Source: Lasiosphaeria ovina
Taxonomy: Eukaryota > Ascomycota > Sordariomycetes > Sordariales > Lasiosphaeriaceae
Assembly: GCA_033439765.1 (NCBI GenBank)
Contig: JAULSN010000001.1
Coordinates: 8,742,001-8,806,000 of the forward strand
Reading direction: 5' to 3'
Length of the DNA: 64,000 nt
This document shows positions 52,782-64,000 of this stretch, piece by piece. Positions within the stretch are counted from its first letter, which is position 1, and every line of letters begins with the position of its first letter. A program made the position numbers and the translations under genes. The notes under the pieces were generated by a model, which was not told the DNA's origin, did not search any database, and saw nothing but the letters and a program-made list of their open reading frames with translations.

Positions 52782-54489
52782 CAATTCCACACGCTCGATT
52801 TAATTACGGTATTCATGGCCGGGCCATTTTTGCCAGTGTGTGGGCTGCTGATCCCGTCCGACGACAAAGTCCTCTTCAGGTCCCCCCCTCCGAGTCGTCT
52901 CACCCTGGCGGGAAATGTCTCGGGGAAAATCAAGGACGTGAACCGGGCGGTTGAGAGAAAACAGGGGGGGGGAAGAATGGAGACGCGGACACGATGAAGA
53001 AAGGAGAACAAGAAAGAAAAAGGCAAGCTGGAGGAATTTGCTGGGCAAATTCGGACCCCCGGGGAACGGAACCGACTGGATTCGGGCACCACCGCACCAT
53101 TTCATTGTACAGGTACATTTAAAAGACTATTCAAAGGGAGCAGGTCTCCGAGCTGTGCTCCCACACTTATAAACAACAATAGCATTATTCTTTATCTCTT
53201 CCCCCCCCCGCCCCACCCCCACCCCGTCTCCCTTGCACATCTGCCCGCACGGTGCTTGATTCCTTGTGCTTGCTGGCAGCTCTCTCTGGCCTGAATGGAA
53301 CGAAGCACTTTGATGAACCCTTAAAAAACATATATTAACAGCTACGACTCACACTGCAATCGTGGCATTGTAAAACAAAAACAGGATTGCTGGCCGGCCT
53401 GAAATCTCAGTCCAATGCCTGTGCCCATTGAACTGGGCAGGGGGGCCCGGTAGGGCCCCGCTGCAAATATGGCATGTGCGCTATGAAAGGCCCGTGCGTA
53501 TGTATAAGTGGGCTGCCTTTTTACACGTGTAATTACAGTTATGCTTTTTTGTCCTGTGCTCTAATTGGTTGCAGTTCTCCCTCCCTGTATGCCCTGTTGG
53601 TCAGAAGGTAGTGTACAAAGCTACAAAAGCGGGGCACAAGTGGTCTAAGCATCTGAGACGAAGAAGTAGATTTAATCGTGTTGCAGCCAAAATGTGACCT
53701 TTTCTGCCAATAATGGAAAAGGCAACTCCTGTCACAAAATCTACTCCTCCCGGCATGGAATTGACGGCGATGGTTGTTATTATAGTGTTCCCTGTCTCTG
53801 CAAGGACAGCCTCTTCCGAGAGAGTGATGCTGATCGTTACGAACAAAAGTGTCGCAAAACCCATTCAAAAGGTCCACATTTTCAATTTTAAAAAATAATG
53901 CATAGAGCCCAGCCGGTTCCCTTCTTTTTCCCGTCAGGTTCAATCGCGGATAGTTTTTGGCCCGGTTCGCATTCGGCAAAAGAATGTTAGGGGCAATAAT
54001 TCGCCCGATTTCAGCGAATGCAAGCAGCTAGCGTCATCGTCGAAAACCAGAGTCTCTTTCGAGATGCAGAACGATAACGATCCCCTCCTTAAATAAGCAG
54101 GTTCGCGTCCAGTGTACCACATTCCATAATCAGCTGTGCGTACTCCCGTTTTTACTTCCAATCCTCTTGTGCTAGTGTGTTCATCAAAACCGCGAGCAGG
54201 AACGGCCTGTCCTTTTTCTTCCGTCGTCTCCATCAATACCTACTGTGATTTCACTTGGGTCTTCAGGTCACTGAACCAAGCCTCACTCGCCACTCTCAAC
54301 CTCAGAGTCGTAGGACGCGCACAGAATACAGGAGAAAGGAGTAATTATCATGGCACCATCTAGTTTCACGGGCATTTTCAGCCCCCGCAAGGAACGACAC
54401 CACACGACGCAGAACAGCATCACAGCAAGTACCCCGAGACCCATTGCCTCTTGATTCCAAGCCTAACAAAACTTCATCCGAAAACGCAG
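52782..54489. other. Intergenic, no supported gene
   Basis: It includes a C-rich run at 53196-53230. Small frames on both strands at 53539-53979 have no family resemblance. A hidden 5' exon of the downstream DUF4188-like gene may lie in the last 200 bp. Confidence 0.45.
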
Positions 54490-55305
54490 GGCCTGTTCAA
54501 AAACTCCTTCTCCCTGTCCACGCTATTCGCCATGGGCGCCCTCGGCCAGACAGTGCTCATGCTGGCCCTGCCCGCGCGCTACGCGCTGCTCCCCACGGCC
54601 GCACTCCTCTTGCACGCGATGGCGTCCACGGCCCTCGCCCTGCGGAGCGGCGACACCGTGCTATCCGACATCGTCCCGGGCCGGACCTCGGCGGTCCTCC
54701 CGCGCGAGAGCTACGACCCCCACAGCAGCGACAGCGACAGCAACAGCAACAGCAACACCCCGTTCCCCTCGCGCCCCGGCACGACCGGCGTCGTGGTCAT
54801 GCACCTGGGCGTGCGGCTGAACCACCCGCTCGGGGTGCTGGCGCCGGGCGCGCGCGAGATGGGCGAGCACTTCGTCGCGTGCAACGCCAGGGTGCTCGCG
54901 CGCGCGCGCGAGTTCGGCTGCCTGGGGGCCAGCCCGTGGCGGGCCGACACCACGCTGCTGACCGTGTACTACTTCCGCACGGTCGAGGGCTTGCACGCGT
55001 TCGCGCGCGACCCCGTGCACCGCGCCGCGTGGGACTGGTACAACAGCAGCGTGGCCAAGCGCCTCGGCTACACGCGCATCGGCATCTTCCACGAGATCTT
55101 CTACGCGGCTCCCGGCGCCCACGAGTCTGTGTATGTCAACATGCCGCCCACCCTGCTCGGCGCCGCGAGCGCCGTTGTTCGCAACAACGCCACGGGCGAG
55201 GACGAGTGGGTTAGTCCCCTGGTCAAGGGCGCGAGCGGGTCGGCTCTGAGGAGCATGTATTCGCGCATGGGCCGAGAGAAAGAGGACGCTGAGCCTTCTT
55301 CTTGA
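54490..55305 (+). CDS. DUF4188-type protein (monooxygenase-like alpha-beta barrel), 5' end uncertain
   Basis: The frame is open from 54451. A 3' splice site (CTAAC branch near 54465, GCAG at 54486-54489) suggests that this is a second exon, but I could not find a first exon in matching phase. The first internal ATG is at 54532. Two hydrophobic segments (TVLMLALPARYALLPTAALL and nearby) precede a Ser/Asp/Asn repeat and a dimeric alpha-beta-barrel region: VVVMHLGVRLNHPLGVLAPG, LTVYYFRTVEGLHAFARDP, HRAAWDWYNSS and IGIFHEIFYAAPGAHESVYV. These are hallmarks of fungal DUF4188 proteins. They are annotated as monooxygenase-like, but the reaction is unproven. The strong GC bias fits the gene's ordinary codon use. 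Confidence 0.72.
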   Translation, partial: GLFKNSFSLSTLFAMGALGQTVLMLALPARYALLPTAALLLHAMASTALALRSGDTVLSDIVPGRTSAVLPRESYDPHSSDSDSNSNSNTPFPSRPGTTGVVVMHLGVRLNHPLGVLAPGAREMGEHFVACNARVLARAREFGCLGASPWRADTTLLTVYYFRTVEGLHAFARDPVHRAAWDWYNSSVAKRLGYTRIGIFHEIFYAAPGAHESVYVNMPPTLLGAASAVVRNNATGEDEWVSPLVKGASGSALRSMYSRMGREKEDAEPSS

Positions 55306-55720
55306 GTGCTTGACGGCTTTGCTTTCGTTGCTAGCGTGATTTGGGGATACTGGAGTATCTGTTTTGAGATTTTTTAGACGACTTGAATGAACTCTGGTAT
55401 AGACCTAAGTGTAATTCAGCTCAACTCAATAATCATTAATTATCAACCTAAGGCATAGGCAACTTGAGAAGCAAACTAACTGTATTATAGCGATCCTATG
55501 GCAAAGAACAGGGCTTCGCTAAAGCCCAGTTCTGGTTCTATAAGAAAAATGTCAATCGAGCAAATTAATTCCAGTTCTCGAGTTTGGGCTCATCGTCCTT
55601 CTCGATCTCTCTCCGCCTTCTTGTTTTCCGCAGTTTGAATCATAGCCCCATAAACAACCTGTCGAACACGGAGCACATCGCCAGCCCCTCTCCTAACTAG
55701 CGGGGATCAGTATCATGCAA
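55306..55720. other. Short spacer with a hairpin
   Basis: An AGAAC-A-GGGCTT...AAGCCC-A-GTTCT hairpin lies at 55505-55533. No gene is seen. Confidence 0.5.
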
Positions 55721-57314
55721 TTATACTCGCGGCCGCTTTGCCTTTCGCACAGGGGCAGCACGGCCGACACCGTGCAGCGTGCCACTGCAGCGCTTGGCTC
55801 CCCTAGCTCTAGAGGAAATGAGGGTAATTGCATCTCTGTCAGGGCTCGCTCCGACCAGCGGGAGGCCCAGAAGCTCTCTGCGGTGGAAGAATTCCCAAGA
55901 GAGATTGAATGTCTTGCTGTGCTGAGTAGCACCCTTGTGGCCAAGGAAATTTCTCAGGTGCTGGCGCGTTGGGCCCGCCGGGCCTAGCGCAATGCGAAAC
56001 TGGTCGAGCGTCCATTCGCCCCCAAGTACGAAGCGCTTGATCATGGCGCGCACCTGGTCAACGTCGTGCCGGATCGCCGGCTTGCACTGGAGCACGCCTT
56101 CGAGCGCGGCGCTCTCGGCCGGCAGCGGCGTCTTCGCGCCCGGTCTCACGACGGATCGCGAGAGAACATCTATCTCGTCTCGATCGCGGTCGCGACGAAA
56201 GTTCGTACCCTTTGCGTAGGGCTTCAGGTTCACTGTGTCGTCGACTGCGGCCAGGGCATCGTCCTGCTGCTCTTTGCGCTTCAGCTCTCCGAGCCTGATT
56301 CTGAGGTCATAGTACTGGTGAAGAGCTTCGTGAAGGGGGTTCTTTGGCTCTGGCTCGGCTGGCTGCGGTTCTTCATCGTCCGACAACAAATCTCCGCTGC
56401 GGATCGCGTCCATTCTCTGGGAGACTAGTTTGGAATATTGCTTGATTTCCGCGTTGGTCAGGTCTGAAAAGACGGCTCGCTGAACATCGGCCTTTTTCAC
56501 GTTGCTGCCCCTTTCCAGCTCAGTGTTGATGTAGTCCATGATACAGTCGCGAACGTAGCAATTTGGCACGTCCTCGATTGTGTGCAGGTGGTCCCGCCCC
56601 AGACGACCACCCTTCACTTCACCCTCTCCGGGGCACCACATGCCGCTTTTGCCGCCGGCCATGGAATCCCACCACGCTATGATGCCCTTGAGGTAGATAA
56701 GTTCGTCCATGTCAAATCCTGCTGAGAACGCGAGGTCGGCAAACAATTCAGCGTTCGACTTTCTCGACTCGGGTGGTTGCTGTACATGGTCAGCAGCTGT
56801 ATTCTGGAAGTGGGTGGAAAGAATCGCCAGACTTACGGCCCTGGATTCCGAGAAGATGGTTGCTGGTGTGGCTTTTGGGTTAGGAATTTCCATTTTTACA
56901 GCCTCCCAGCTCTTGAAGTCCTTCAGCTTTGAAGGCACGTTCGCAAAGACCTTGTCGCAGATGTCAGCCGGCCGCTGGCTCCATCCGCGATGAGTCGCAT
57001 GGATATAGGCTCCCACGCCGCTGACGACATCTTGTGCAGGCACGTCTTTCAAGGCATATGACGATCCACCTGGCCGGTAATATTTCTGCCCGAGCGCTAC
57101 AATGCGGGCGTCCTGGCCATGCTGGCTGAGATAGTAGGCTGTGATGAGGAGGTGCTTGAGTTCATCCAGTCGTTCATCTGTGATGGCCGTGTGCGCTTTC
57201 AGATCCGCCAGCAATTGGTCGCGCGACTGCCAGGTTGTATCGGTCAGACTTGCTAAGTAATTGCCAAAATCAATCGCGAGTGCTTACCAGGCCGTCGCGT
57301 CTGGTCGAGGGCAT
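55721..57314 (-). CDS. DUF7726-type protein
   Basis: Exons 57314-57288 and 57226-55721 join in phase 0 (donor CTG|GTAAGC, acceptor GGCAG), giving 510 residues starting MPSTRRDGLSRDQLLADLK. The middle is mixed and Asp/Glu-rich (LSDDEEPQPAEPEP). The C-terminal region about 405-460 (GGEWTLDQFRIALGPAGPTR then NFLGHKGATQHSKTFNLSWEFFHRREL) fits the fungal DUF7726 pattern, a small helical domain resembling a helix-turn-helix. The tail is basic (RKAKRPRV), a possible nuclear signal. A DNA-related role is inference only. The first exon is short and less certain than the rest. Confidence 0.68.
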
Positions 57315-58410
57315 TGCGAAGTTGTCTCATTCATCAATTGGGGCTCAGAATGGTGATGTGGCGAGTTGTTGACTTTCTGGAGAAATTCACATTCATCATA
57401 ACGCGTCGAGGAAAAAAACACGCAGACTTTCTTCGCGTCTGAGGTGGGTCGGAAAAAGAAAAGTGACGCCCTAGCTCGAAAAGATCAACGGTGGCTTGAG
57501 AACCCAGCAACATGCTCACCCATGACCCAGGGTTGGGGTTAACACTTGTCTCTTCATGGAAGGCACGAGGGACCAGGAACGCACACTTCGCAATAAACGA
57601 AAACCCCGGTCAAAATGAATATATGACCGACGCAAAATCCCAAACCTACATCTGCCAGCCCCTACTGTACAAAAGTTGTCTCCCGAAGACACCCATGCTG
57701 TGATACACCAATCTGCCTTGGGGTGTTTGCATTTTCCTGATTGTGATACACACGACACATTTTGAGTAACCAGGTATTAAATTCGATCAGAAGAAAGCCG
57801 CGCTGACTTAAAGTTCCTAAATGCAGCACCGTCGTACCTATCGGGCAGTGCATTGTGCAACAGCCAATACATGACCCAAAAACTGACAAGGAGGTTATCT
57901 ATTTCCCCCTTCGGAGCTGAGAGGTTGCCGCCTTAAGCTGAGCTAGGCTGAGTAAGAGGTCATTTTTGGGCTACCCCGGCTATACTTGCCGTGGTCTGAA
58001 AATGGCAGTGAAGTTGTGAAGGTGCTCTTCCTGGCCCAATTTCGGGAAACTGGTGCCCCTGGCCACCCCGAACTGCATGAATCAATGACGACCAATGATA
58101 GATAGCCCCAGCTCTATTCAATCCTGACGATTGTCGGCTTGACCTTCTCAAGCAGATGCTTCCACGTTAGTCCAGGTTCTGTATATGGCTCAGCGCTCTC
58201 CATCGCATTGTCATCGGTAGCAGTCACGAACGACCCAAAAACACTCGGCGACCGTAGCAGTATCTCCCGCAACGACCATGCAGTGTAGCTTATTGTCGAT
58301 ACTGCCGAGAGCGATGCAGGAATACACGCCCGTCTTCAGCCGGTGCTAGAAATCCTCGCTTTTGCATCCAAAAGGGGGACAGCCCTTCATCGCCGTAAAA
58401 TCGTTTCTGC
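57315..58410. other. Intergenic, no supported gene
   Basis: No family-like reading frame, repeat terminus or RNA gene was recognised. Confidence 0.45.
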
Positions 58411-59577
58411 TCAGGGAGTGGGGATTCCGGTTGCTTCCCAGCCAAGTTCGATGGGCTCGTCGCGGACGGACCACGTCTCCCAGCTGAACATACCGTCGAA
58501 GTTTAAGTAACCGGATGGTACGATACGGGCTTGGAACTTGATGGCTCTGATGGCTTCGCCTTCGTTTGCAATCGCTGTGTCCTGTCCCTGGTAGAATAGC
58601 GGAGAAAGGACGCCGCGAGTTGGAGGACGCCGGCTGGTGGTCGACTGGTCATAATGGAGCGTGAAATTCCAGAGGTATGATACCCGCCGCATACTGCTGC
58701 TGCTGCTGCTGCTGCTGCGAGAGTTGTCATCATGACTTGGACCTAGGAAGTCCACGACTGGGTACTGGACTGCTCCTGCCAGCCTGCCCAGGACCAAGAT
58801 GGAAACTACTTCCTCCGAGCGACAGCCATCCATCGATTGAGGTGGTGCCAGCTGAGAGAGAAGTTAAAGTACGGTCTACAGCAGTCAGCCCATCGAACGC
58901 TTCACAGCAAAACATGTCATTGCAGACAAACAATGCCTGCCGCTTGGTGAAGATGAGCCGGCGTCGAGATAGCAAAGCTTCCTGAAAAGTCCAGGCCCTC
59001 GTATTCCACCCTGACTCTGACATATGGTTCCAGTGTTGAGAGATGGCTTGGAAGAAAAGGACTTCGTCCACGTGAAGAACGTCATATTGCGGTCGCGGCG
59101 AGTTTACGCCGACAAGGCCCTTGTTAGGCTCACAAGCGGCCACGATGGTGACCTCGGCTCCCCGATAAATCAAGTCCGTGTTTCCAATCTGCTGGGCCTT
59201 GTCTTGTTCGTCGTTCTGGTTGATACAGAACATGTCGATCTACAGATAACGGTAGCCGAGCGATTGAGTTACCGCCATGCTGTCTCGCACAACAGATGGG
59301 CAGGATCTTGTTCGAAGGTTGGGCAGGCGGGCCGGTGGGATAGAGGGCCATCTGTAACTCAGTGCACATAATCCACTCACGTCTTTGGTTGCACGACTGT
59401 CTTTGCGTTGCAGTCAATGAAGCGCAAGCCGTGGGCGAAGGTCGTCAAATTTGAGTTGCAGAGGTCTCCATGTCGGCTTGTGCAATGCCGAATCCGAAAC
59501 CTCGCGCTGAATACGGTTTGATAGGCCTCGGCGTAGAAATTCGGTGCGTCTCCTCTCCGCCAGCCTGTAGCCTGCAT
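58411..59577 (-). pseudogene. Broken HET-domain gene
   Basis: On minus the pieces read LRFIDCNAKTVVQPK, then in another frame ALSYRW, VTQSLGYRYL, then IDMFCINQNDEQ, then NTRAWTFQEALLSRRRLIFT. These are the ordered HET-domain motifs. Between PK and the next piece one base appears to be missing (frameshift near 59388), and TAG stands where the Trp of LWIDMFCINQ is expected (near 59235). A further frame change lies near 58830 before a poly-Ser stretch coded by (CTG)8 at 58694-58717. It therefore cannot make a normal HET protein, unless unusual splicing removes the defects. Confidence 0.65.
58694..58717. repeat. (CTG)8 microsatellite
   Basis: Eight CTG triplets, coding poly-Ser on the minus strand within the HET remnant. 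Confidence 0.9.
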
Positions 59578-59702
59578 TCCAGATCACTGTGTCTCAGCTC
59601 GTTCTGTAGAACCGGCTCCCATGGCTCCCCATTCGTCGACGGCCGGAGTGAATATTCCATAACATATTTTCGGAAAGGCTCGCGGACTTTACCAGATCCC
59701 AA

Positions 59703-60804
59703 TTCAACTCAACCAAGAGCAAAAGATTTGTCATTGAACAATTCCAATCTCATTTATTCCAAAAGCTCGACCGACCATCTGTCCCAGCCCAGTCTCGCAT
59801 TCTCTCAATAACTACACAAAAACTACTCCTCAAAATATCAACCAACCCCCAAGAATTAGACACTAAGTCACCGCGCCTGACTAGTTAACCAGGGTAGGCG
59901 CACAAGCATCCAACGGGACCGCCCCCGACGGAAAGGCTTCAAGGACCCCCATTGAGCATTCAGCGACCCGAATGTCGGGAGGCCGGGATATGACAAGGGC
60001 CCCCAGGTTTGCGAACTGTCTTCGCAATTGTCGCCTCTGTGCGTATTCACGTGTCAGTTAAACATCCCTGCGGTTCTACCCCTTTTCTCTCACCACCGTT
60101 CATAGATTTGCCTGTTCGTGTGGGCTTGAGAACCATGGGGGGGGATTACTTACGAGTAAAGGAAGCAACTTTCGACGTCTGGTCCCGCGGAGCTAAAATT
60201 GCGATAACTGCGCAGTAAAAAGCCCAGGTTAGCACTCACTCGGACACTTTTTCAAGTCTCGATAAAACAAGAGTACGACGAGAAAGGGCGGAAAGCTTCA
60301 CTAAGCGGTCCCCTTCAGGCTCACGCAAGTGTTTTGCGTGGCGTTGAGATACTGGCACGAGCCTTGCCACCAGGTCTGCTGGCACATGTAGAGCTGTAAC
60401 GTGCGCCTCCTGCACATTGCAGAATGAAAGTCAGACCCAGTCGCTCTTTCACGGTGGGGGATTTCGTTTTCTTATTTCGGGGGTTTCGGCTTCTTTCTTG
60501 CTTCCATTTTTCCCAAAACCCACTAATTGCTTTGAACAACTAGAAACAAGAAGTGAAGGAAGAAAAAAAAAAGACGGCACCAGCTCAGTTGAAGACAGGG
60601 CTAAATGCCCAGCATCTCCAACTGCGCGAACAGAAAGAAAACAGACAGGACCCCCATAAGAGAGGAAGAGGAGAACGAAGACAAGAGAGACGACGACAAG
60701 GTGTAGAGAGGAGACGGGAGGGATGAGACGGTGGAAGTCGTAGAGGGCTTGGGAGAAGGATTAGGAGAAGGGCTAGTAAAAGAAATGGAAGAATGGTACT
60801 CGCA
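59703..60804. other. Intergenic, no supported gene
   Basis: A purine-rich tract at about 60540-60790 lies downstream of the DUF1996-WSC gene. No family-like frame was seen. Confidence 0.5.
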
Positions 60805-62658
60805 TTAGGTCGTGGCCGAGTTCTTGGAGTAGAGGTTCATGAACCAGGCCGCACCGCACTTTTCCGACGTCTTGCCGGGGCACGGCATGTTGCACGCGGC
60901 CTCGTTGGCCTTGGTCGACGTTGTGCGGACCGAGTTGCCACACCAGCACTGCGTCCCGTACTCGGTGCCTGCATATATGTAGCCGTTCCGGTTGCACAGC
61001 TCCTGGCACAGGCTACCCGTGAGGCTGAGCCCAGAAGCTACCTTTACCTGCGCCTGCAGCCCGCGGTCCGTGTGGTCCGTGTAGCAGCCTAGGCTGGCCC
61101 AGGGGGCGGTCGGCCCGTTGGACGTCGAGGCGGGAGTGGCTGCGAGTGTTTTGGGAGGAGAACATGGCGATGACAGAGGAGGAGAATTTGATTTGAAACC
61201 GTTGTAGATGGCAATCATCACCAGCTTGGTGCCGGCCGTGGCGCGCTGCCAGCTGAAGTTCACAAAGCCCGAGGCGGGACCAATGGCGGGCGTGGGAGGT
61301 GTGGATGAGCAGGTTGGCTTGGCCTGATTGGCAGTGGAATTATATGGAAGATTGCACCCAGGGAGAGTGGGAACTTTTGGGTGGCAGGGGGGATTGGTTG
61401 TTAGTATTCTTCACCAAGGCTGAGAACCGTGTTTGTTTTGTAGCACGATAGAAATGGAGGAAAAAAGAAAATCAGCAGACGACATACTTGGGGTGACGAC
61501 ACCAGTCTCCTCCTGCGGGATAGCAGCTTCAAGCCGGCAGGAATACATGGCATTGTCGTTCCGGTGAGGCACAAGAGTTGCGCATTGGGCGCCGTCGCCG
61601 AAAATGTTCTGGCGGTTCTGGCAGCTCGAATCGTTCAGGGCGGCCTGCAGGAGGTCGCCCTCCCAGAAACTGAGGTAGTCGGCATGCAAGCCTACAACAC
61701 ACGACACATTGATATTGACAGTCAGCCGAGCCATCCTCAACAGTTGGGCATACCTGGGTGTCAATGCAGGATGAGTGCGGGGCAGCTAGCTAATGGCGGT
61801 CTCACCGTATCCAGCCTGGTCACCGGTGCTGAGCATCAGCTGGTCCCACTTGAATCCCTTGGTCGCGTAGCCCATCTCGAGGTCGATCTGCATCATGGAC
61901 ACTGGATGCGAGTCGGGGCAGGTCAGGTTACCGCCGTACCGGTAGGCTACATGACTCTTGTTGTCGGTACTGTTGAGGTTCTTGCCATCCCAGCAGTCGG
62001 GGAAGCTGACGGAGGCGCGAAGGAAGTCGCCGCAATCGAAGTAGGGTAGATGATCTTGAAGGAACTCGCGGCCCGAGGCGAACCCGTCTTGACACCGGTA
62101 TTTAATTTTACCAGCAGGGTCTGCGGAGGTTGCACCTGGGTTGCCAACCAGCATTCGGAAGCCCCGGGGGAAAGCTGTGACATGGGTTCCTGGGGCATGC
62201 TAATAAGTAAATGATCATGGTGTCAGACTTTGTTCATGGTCTTGAGGGCTCCTGGGCGGGCAACTGCACTGACATTGTTAAGGTAGTAAACACGGGTTTC
62301 CTTCAGGGGGACCGAGGAGAAAGAGCCGTTAGAGAGCCGGGCCACGAGACTGGGCATCCAGTAGTTGGACTTGTTCTCCTGCACAATCATGGACGAGCAG
62401 TGCGCATTTGCCTGGATGTTGGGGGAAAACGACTGGCTGAAGGTTGAAGCGCCAACCACAGTGTGCAGGTGACCACTAACAACCCCTGTTCCATTGAGTC
62501 AGCGTTTCCGTCTCAATTTGGAAGTCGGTGCAGAATCGGCCATCACACGAACCTGGCTGGACGATGGGATCGAACCGCTCCTGAGCGATGTGCTGAGCCT
62601 GAAGGAGAAAGGAGGCGCCGCCTCCGGCGAGGGAAGTGAGAAGATGGAAATATTTCAT
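60805..62658 (-). CDS. Secreted DUF1996-WSC protein
   Basis: Five exons on minus (62658-62553, 62485-62274, 62199-61806, 61691-61488, 61373-60805) give 494 residues. Splice motifs include branch CTGAC or CTAAC in most introns. The N-terminus MKYFHLLTSLAGGGASFLLQ is a signal peptide. DUF1996 spans about 30-330: RFDPIVQPG, GHLHTVVGAS, NYWMPSL, YYLNN then THVTAFPRGFRML, FPDCWDGKNL, SHVAYRYGG.L.CPDSHPV and GYGLHADYL. A Thr/Pro-rich linker leads to a WSC domain (about 395-480) with the cysteine pattern GCYTD, CQELC, CWCG, CNMPCPG, CGA. WSC domains bind carbohydrate, and family members are extracellular or wall-associated. No GPI signal is obvious. Enzymatic function is unproven. Confidence 0.82.
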
Positions 62659-64000
62659 TGCGACGCCGCGAGGGAAGGGCCCAGACTCAACAAGGAGAAC
62701 GAGGAAAGTAAACGAGTGTGTTTCGGCAAAGACCGGACGAAGCTTGTGCAGTTCAGAACGAAGGTGAGTGAGCAATCAAGAAAAAAGAGGTAAAAAAGGA
62801 AAAGCGAGCTTGTCATGGCACAGCAAACGAACCATAGGCAGACATCTCAGCTTCATATAACTAAATAAGATAAAGCTCTCGGGTGCCCATGATAGCTTAA
62901 TTGAGCGATCTCGTAAGATCGGACCGTCCCACCGAGAGGTGGCGGGCTTATCTCATCTCAGCGAGGACGGTGCAGCTGCAAGGATTCGATCTGGAAGAAG
63001 CGTTGTTTGCTGCAGGCAGCTGAGTCACTGAGTAAGTTCATCGGTGTCCTGTTCCTGTGAGACGGCGGCACGCAGCTGCAGGAACGCAGTCCCTGCATAA
63101 GACTCCATCATTACATAGTACATGTCAAAACCCCCGGCCGGGTAGGCGGGGATGGAATTTTTTTTTGGGACGGCCTTCGCATCTCTGCGGCGCTGGGTGG
63201 GTGGGAGTAATATCTGATTAGTTGACCCCGTGTTCTGGCCTAGACTGGTGGTGCTTTAGGTTAGCATGGTGGTGTCGAGTGAGATGCTTCGCCGCCGACT
63301 AGAGAAGATGGGGTGTGGCGCGCACAGCTGCCTGGCTCAGGGCAGCCGCTTGATTTGGCGCGCCGTAAAGATTGTGTTTCACCTTCCATTTCCCCCAGCA
63401 GCCGCACCCGGGTTGGCAGAGGTGATTTGCGAATACTAATATCCCGACCTGGAGTACGATAAGTCACCTGGGAGAATTGCCTGACTGTTGAATCACGGCT
63501 GGATTGCTTGGCGTAAGATGCGTAGCGTCAGAACCGAGATTGTTAAGACGACTCGAAACAGCCGAGTCACTGTGAGTACCTAATGGAGAGGTAGGTAATC
63601 AAGCTTGCAACTGCCCGCCGCGTAAGGTTTAAGGTATGTACTTCGGGAGCTGCATGAAGCTGGGTCACGAAGTTAAAGCTGAGTCGGGCCAAGTGCGGCC
63701 TGCGCTGCGGGAGCTTTTTGCCATCCGGAGACGTTAGGGTTAGGGTCGATATACTTGCATGTGGAAGGCTCGCTGACTGCTTACTGCTTGACTGCTGGAC
63801 TGTATCCGTACTGTACGGAGTTCTCCGTACTGATACTTGTATCTGTGGTAAAAATGACAGAGAACTTCACACGCCGAGGACTACCACTGGACCAAAGTAC
63901 AGTGGAACAGCAGACTGGGTGGTAGATTAGTGACTGAGGTTATTGCCGGAAATTTCGAAGAGATTGGTTCGTGTTTCGTGTGAAGGGTCGTGCAAACACT
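62659..64000. other. Intergenic to the window end, no supported gene
   Basis: It includes the DUF1996-WSC promoter region and an isolated TTAGGGTTAGGG at 63734-63745. No gene is seen. Confidence 0.5.

Noticed and set aside
54350..54428. ATG at 54350 as first exon of the DUF4188-like gene
   Set aside because: Its phase at the only nearby GT donor (54429) does not match the frame after the acceptor at 54489.
62200..62228. 29-nt intron in the DUF1996-WSC gene
   Set aside because: It is too short. A donor at 62273 (AAT|GTCAGT) gives a 74-nt intron in phase and the expected family sequence.
63734..63745. TTAGGGTTAGGG suggesting a telomere or internal telomeric tract
   Set aside because: Only two units, with non-telomeric sequence on both sides.

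Overview
The window reads as nuclear DNA of a filamentous ascomycete, most likely a Sordariomycete. Genes have short introns (about 40-145 nt) with GT(R)AGT-type donors and CTRAC branch sites. The protein families (HET, NACHT-WD40, AcuF-type zinc finger with ankyrin repeats, DUF7580, DUF1996-WSC, siderophore-type MFS) are typical of that group. Repeats carry C-to-T decay at CA dinucleotides, like repeat-induced point mutation (RIP). The species cannot be told from the sequence alone.

Layout. 1-1506: 3' part of a WD40-like gene. 2688-4633 (minus): gene A, a five-exon gene of unknown function. 4634-8811: gene-poor DNA with repeat relics. 8812-27672 holds genes of fungal self/non-self recognition type: a DUF7580 protein (minus), a C2H2-ankyrin protein (plus), a caspase-like/NACHT/WD40 NLR assembled here from four exons (minus), gene B (a paralogue of gene A, plus, lying between inverted copies of an LTR) and a HET/coiled-coil/ankyrin protein (minus).

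28684-40969 is the most unusual part. It is a DNA element with 21-bp terminal inverted repeats (20/21 matched) bounded by an exact 8-bp target duplication (GTGCCTAC). It carries a decayed RecQ-type helicase (plus) and a decayed large DUF6589-like protein (minus), arranged convergently. A 6,075-bp Ty3/gypsy chromovirus with 264-bp LTRs and a TTTGA target duplication has inserted into the helicase gene. Nearly all in-frame stops in these three units are TAG where Gln is expected.

41378-43349: siderophore-type MFS transporter. 43350-46054: non-coding, with small perfect hairpins. 46055-52781: a paralogous minus-strand pair (genes C and D), with gene E divergent from D. Gene E has a transglutaminase-like Cys-His-Asp triad and an internal 72-bp repeat. 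I cannot assign C and D to any family, and together with E they are the second candidate for something undescribed. 54490-55305: DUF4188-like protein. 55721-57314: DUF7726-like protein. 58411-59577: broken HET gene. 60805-62658: secreted DUF1996-WSC protein. The rest shows no supported gene.

Exon joins were worked out by eye from splice motifs, reading-frame phase and paralogue comparison. Transcript data would be needed to confirm them.
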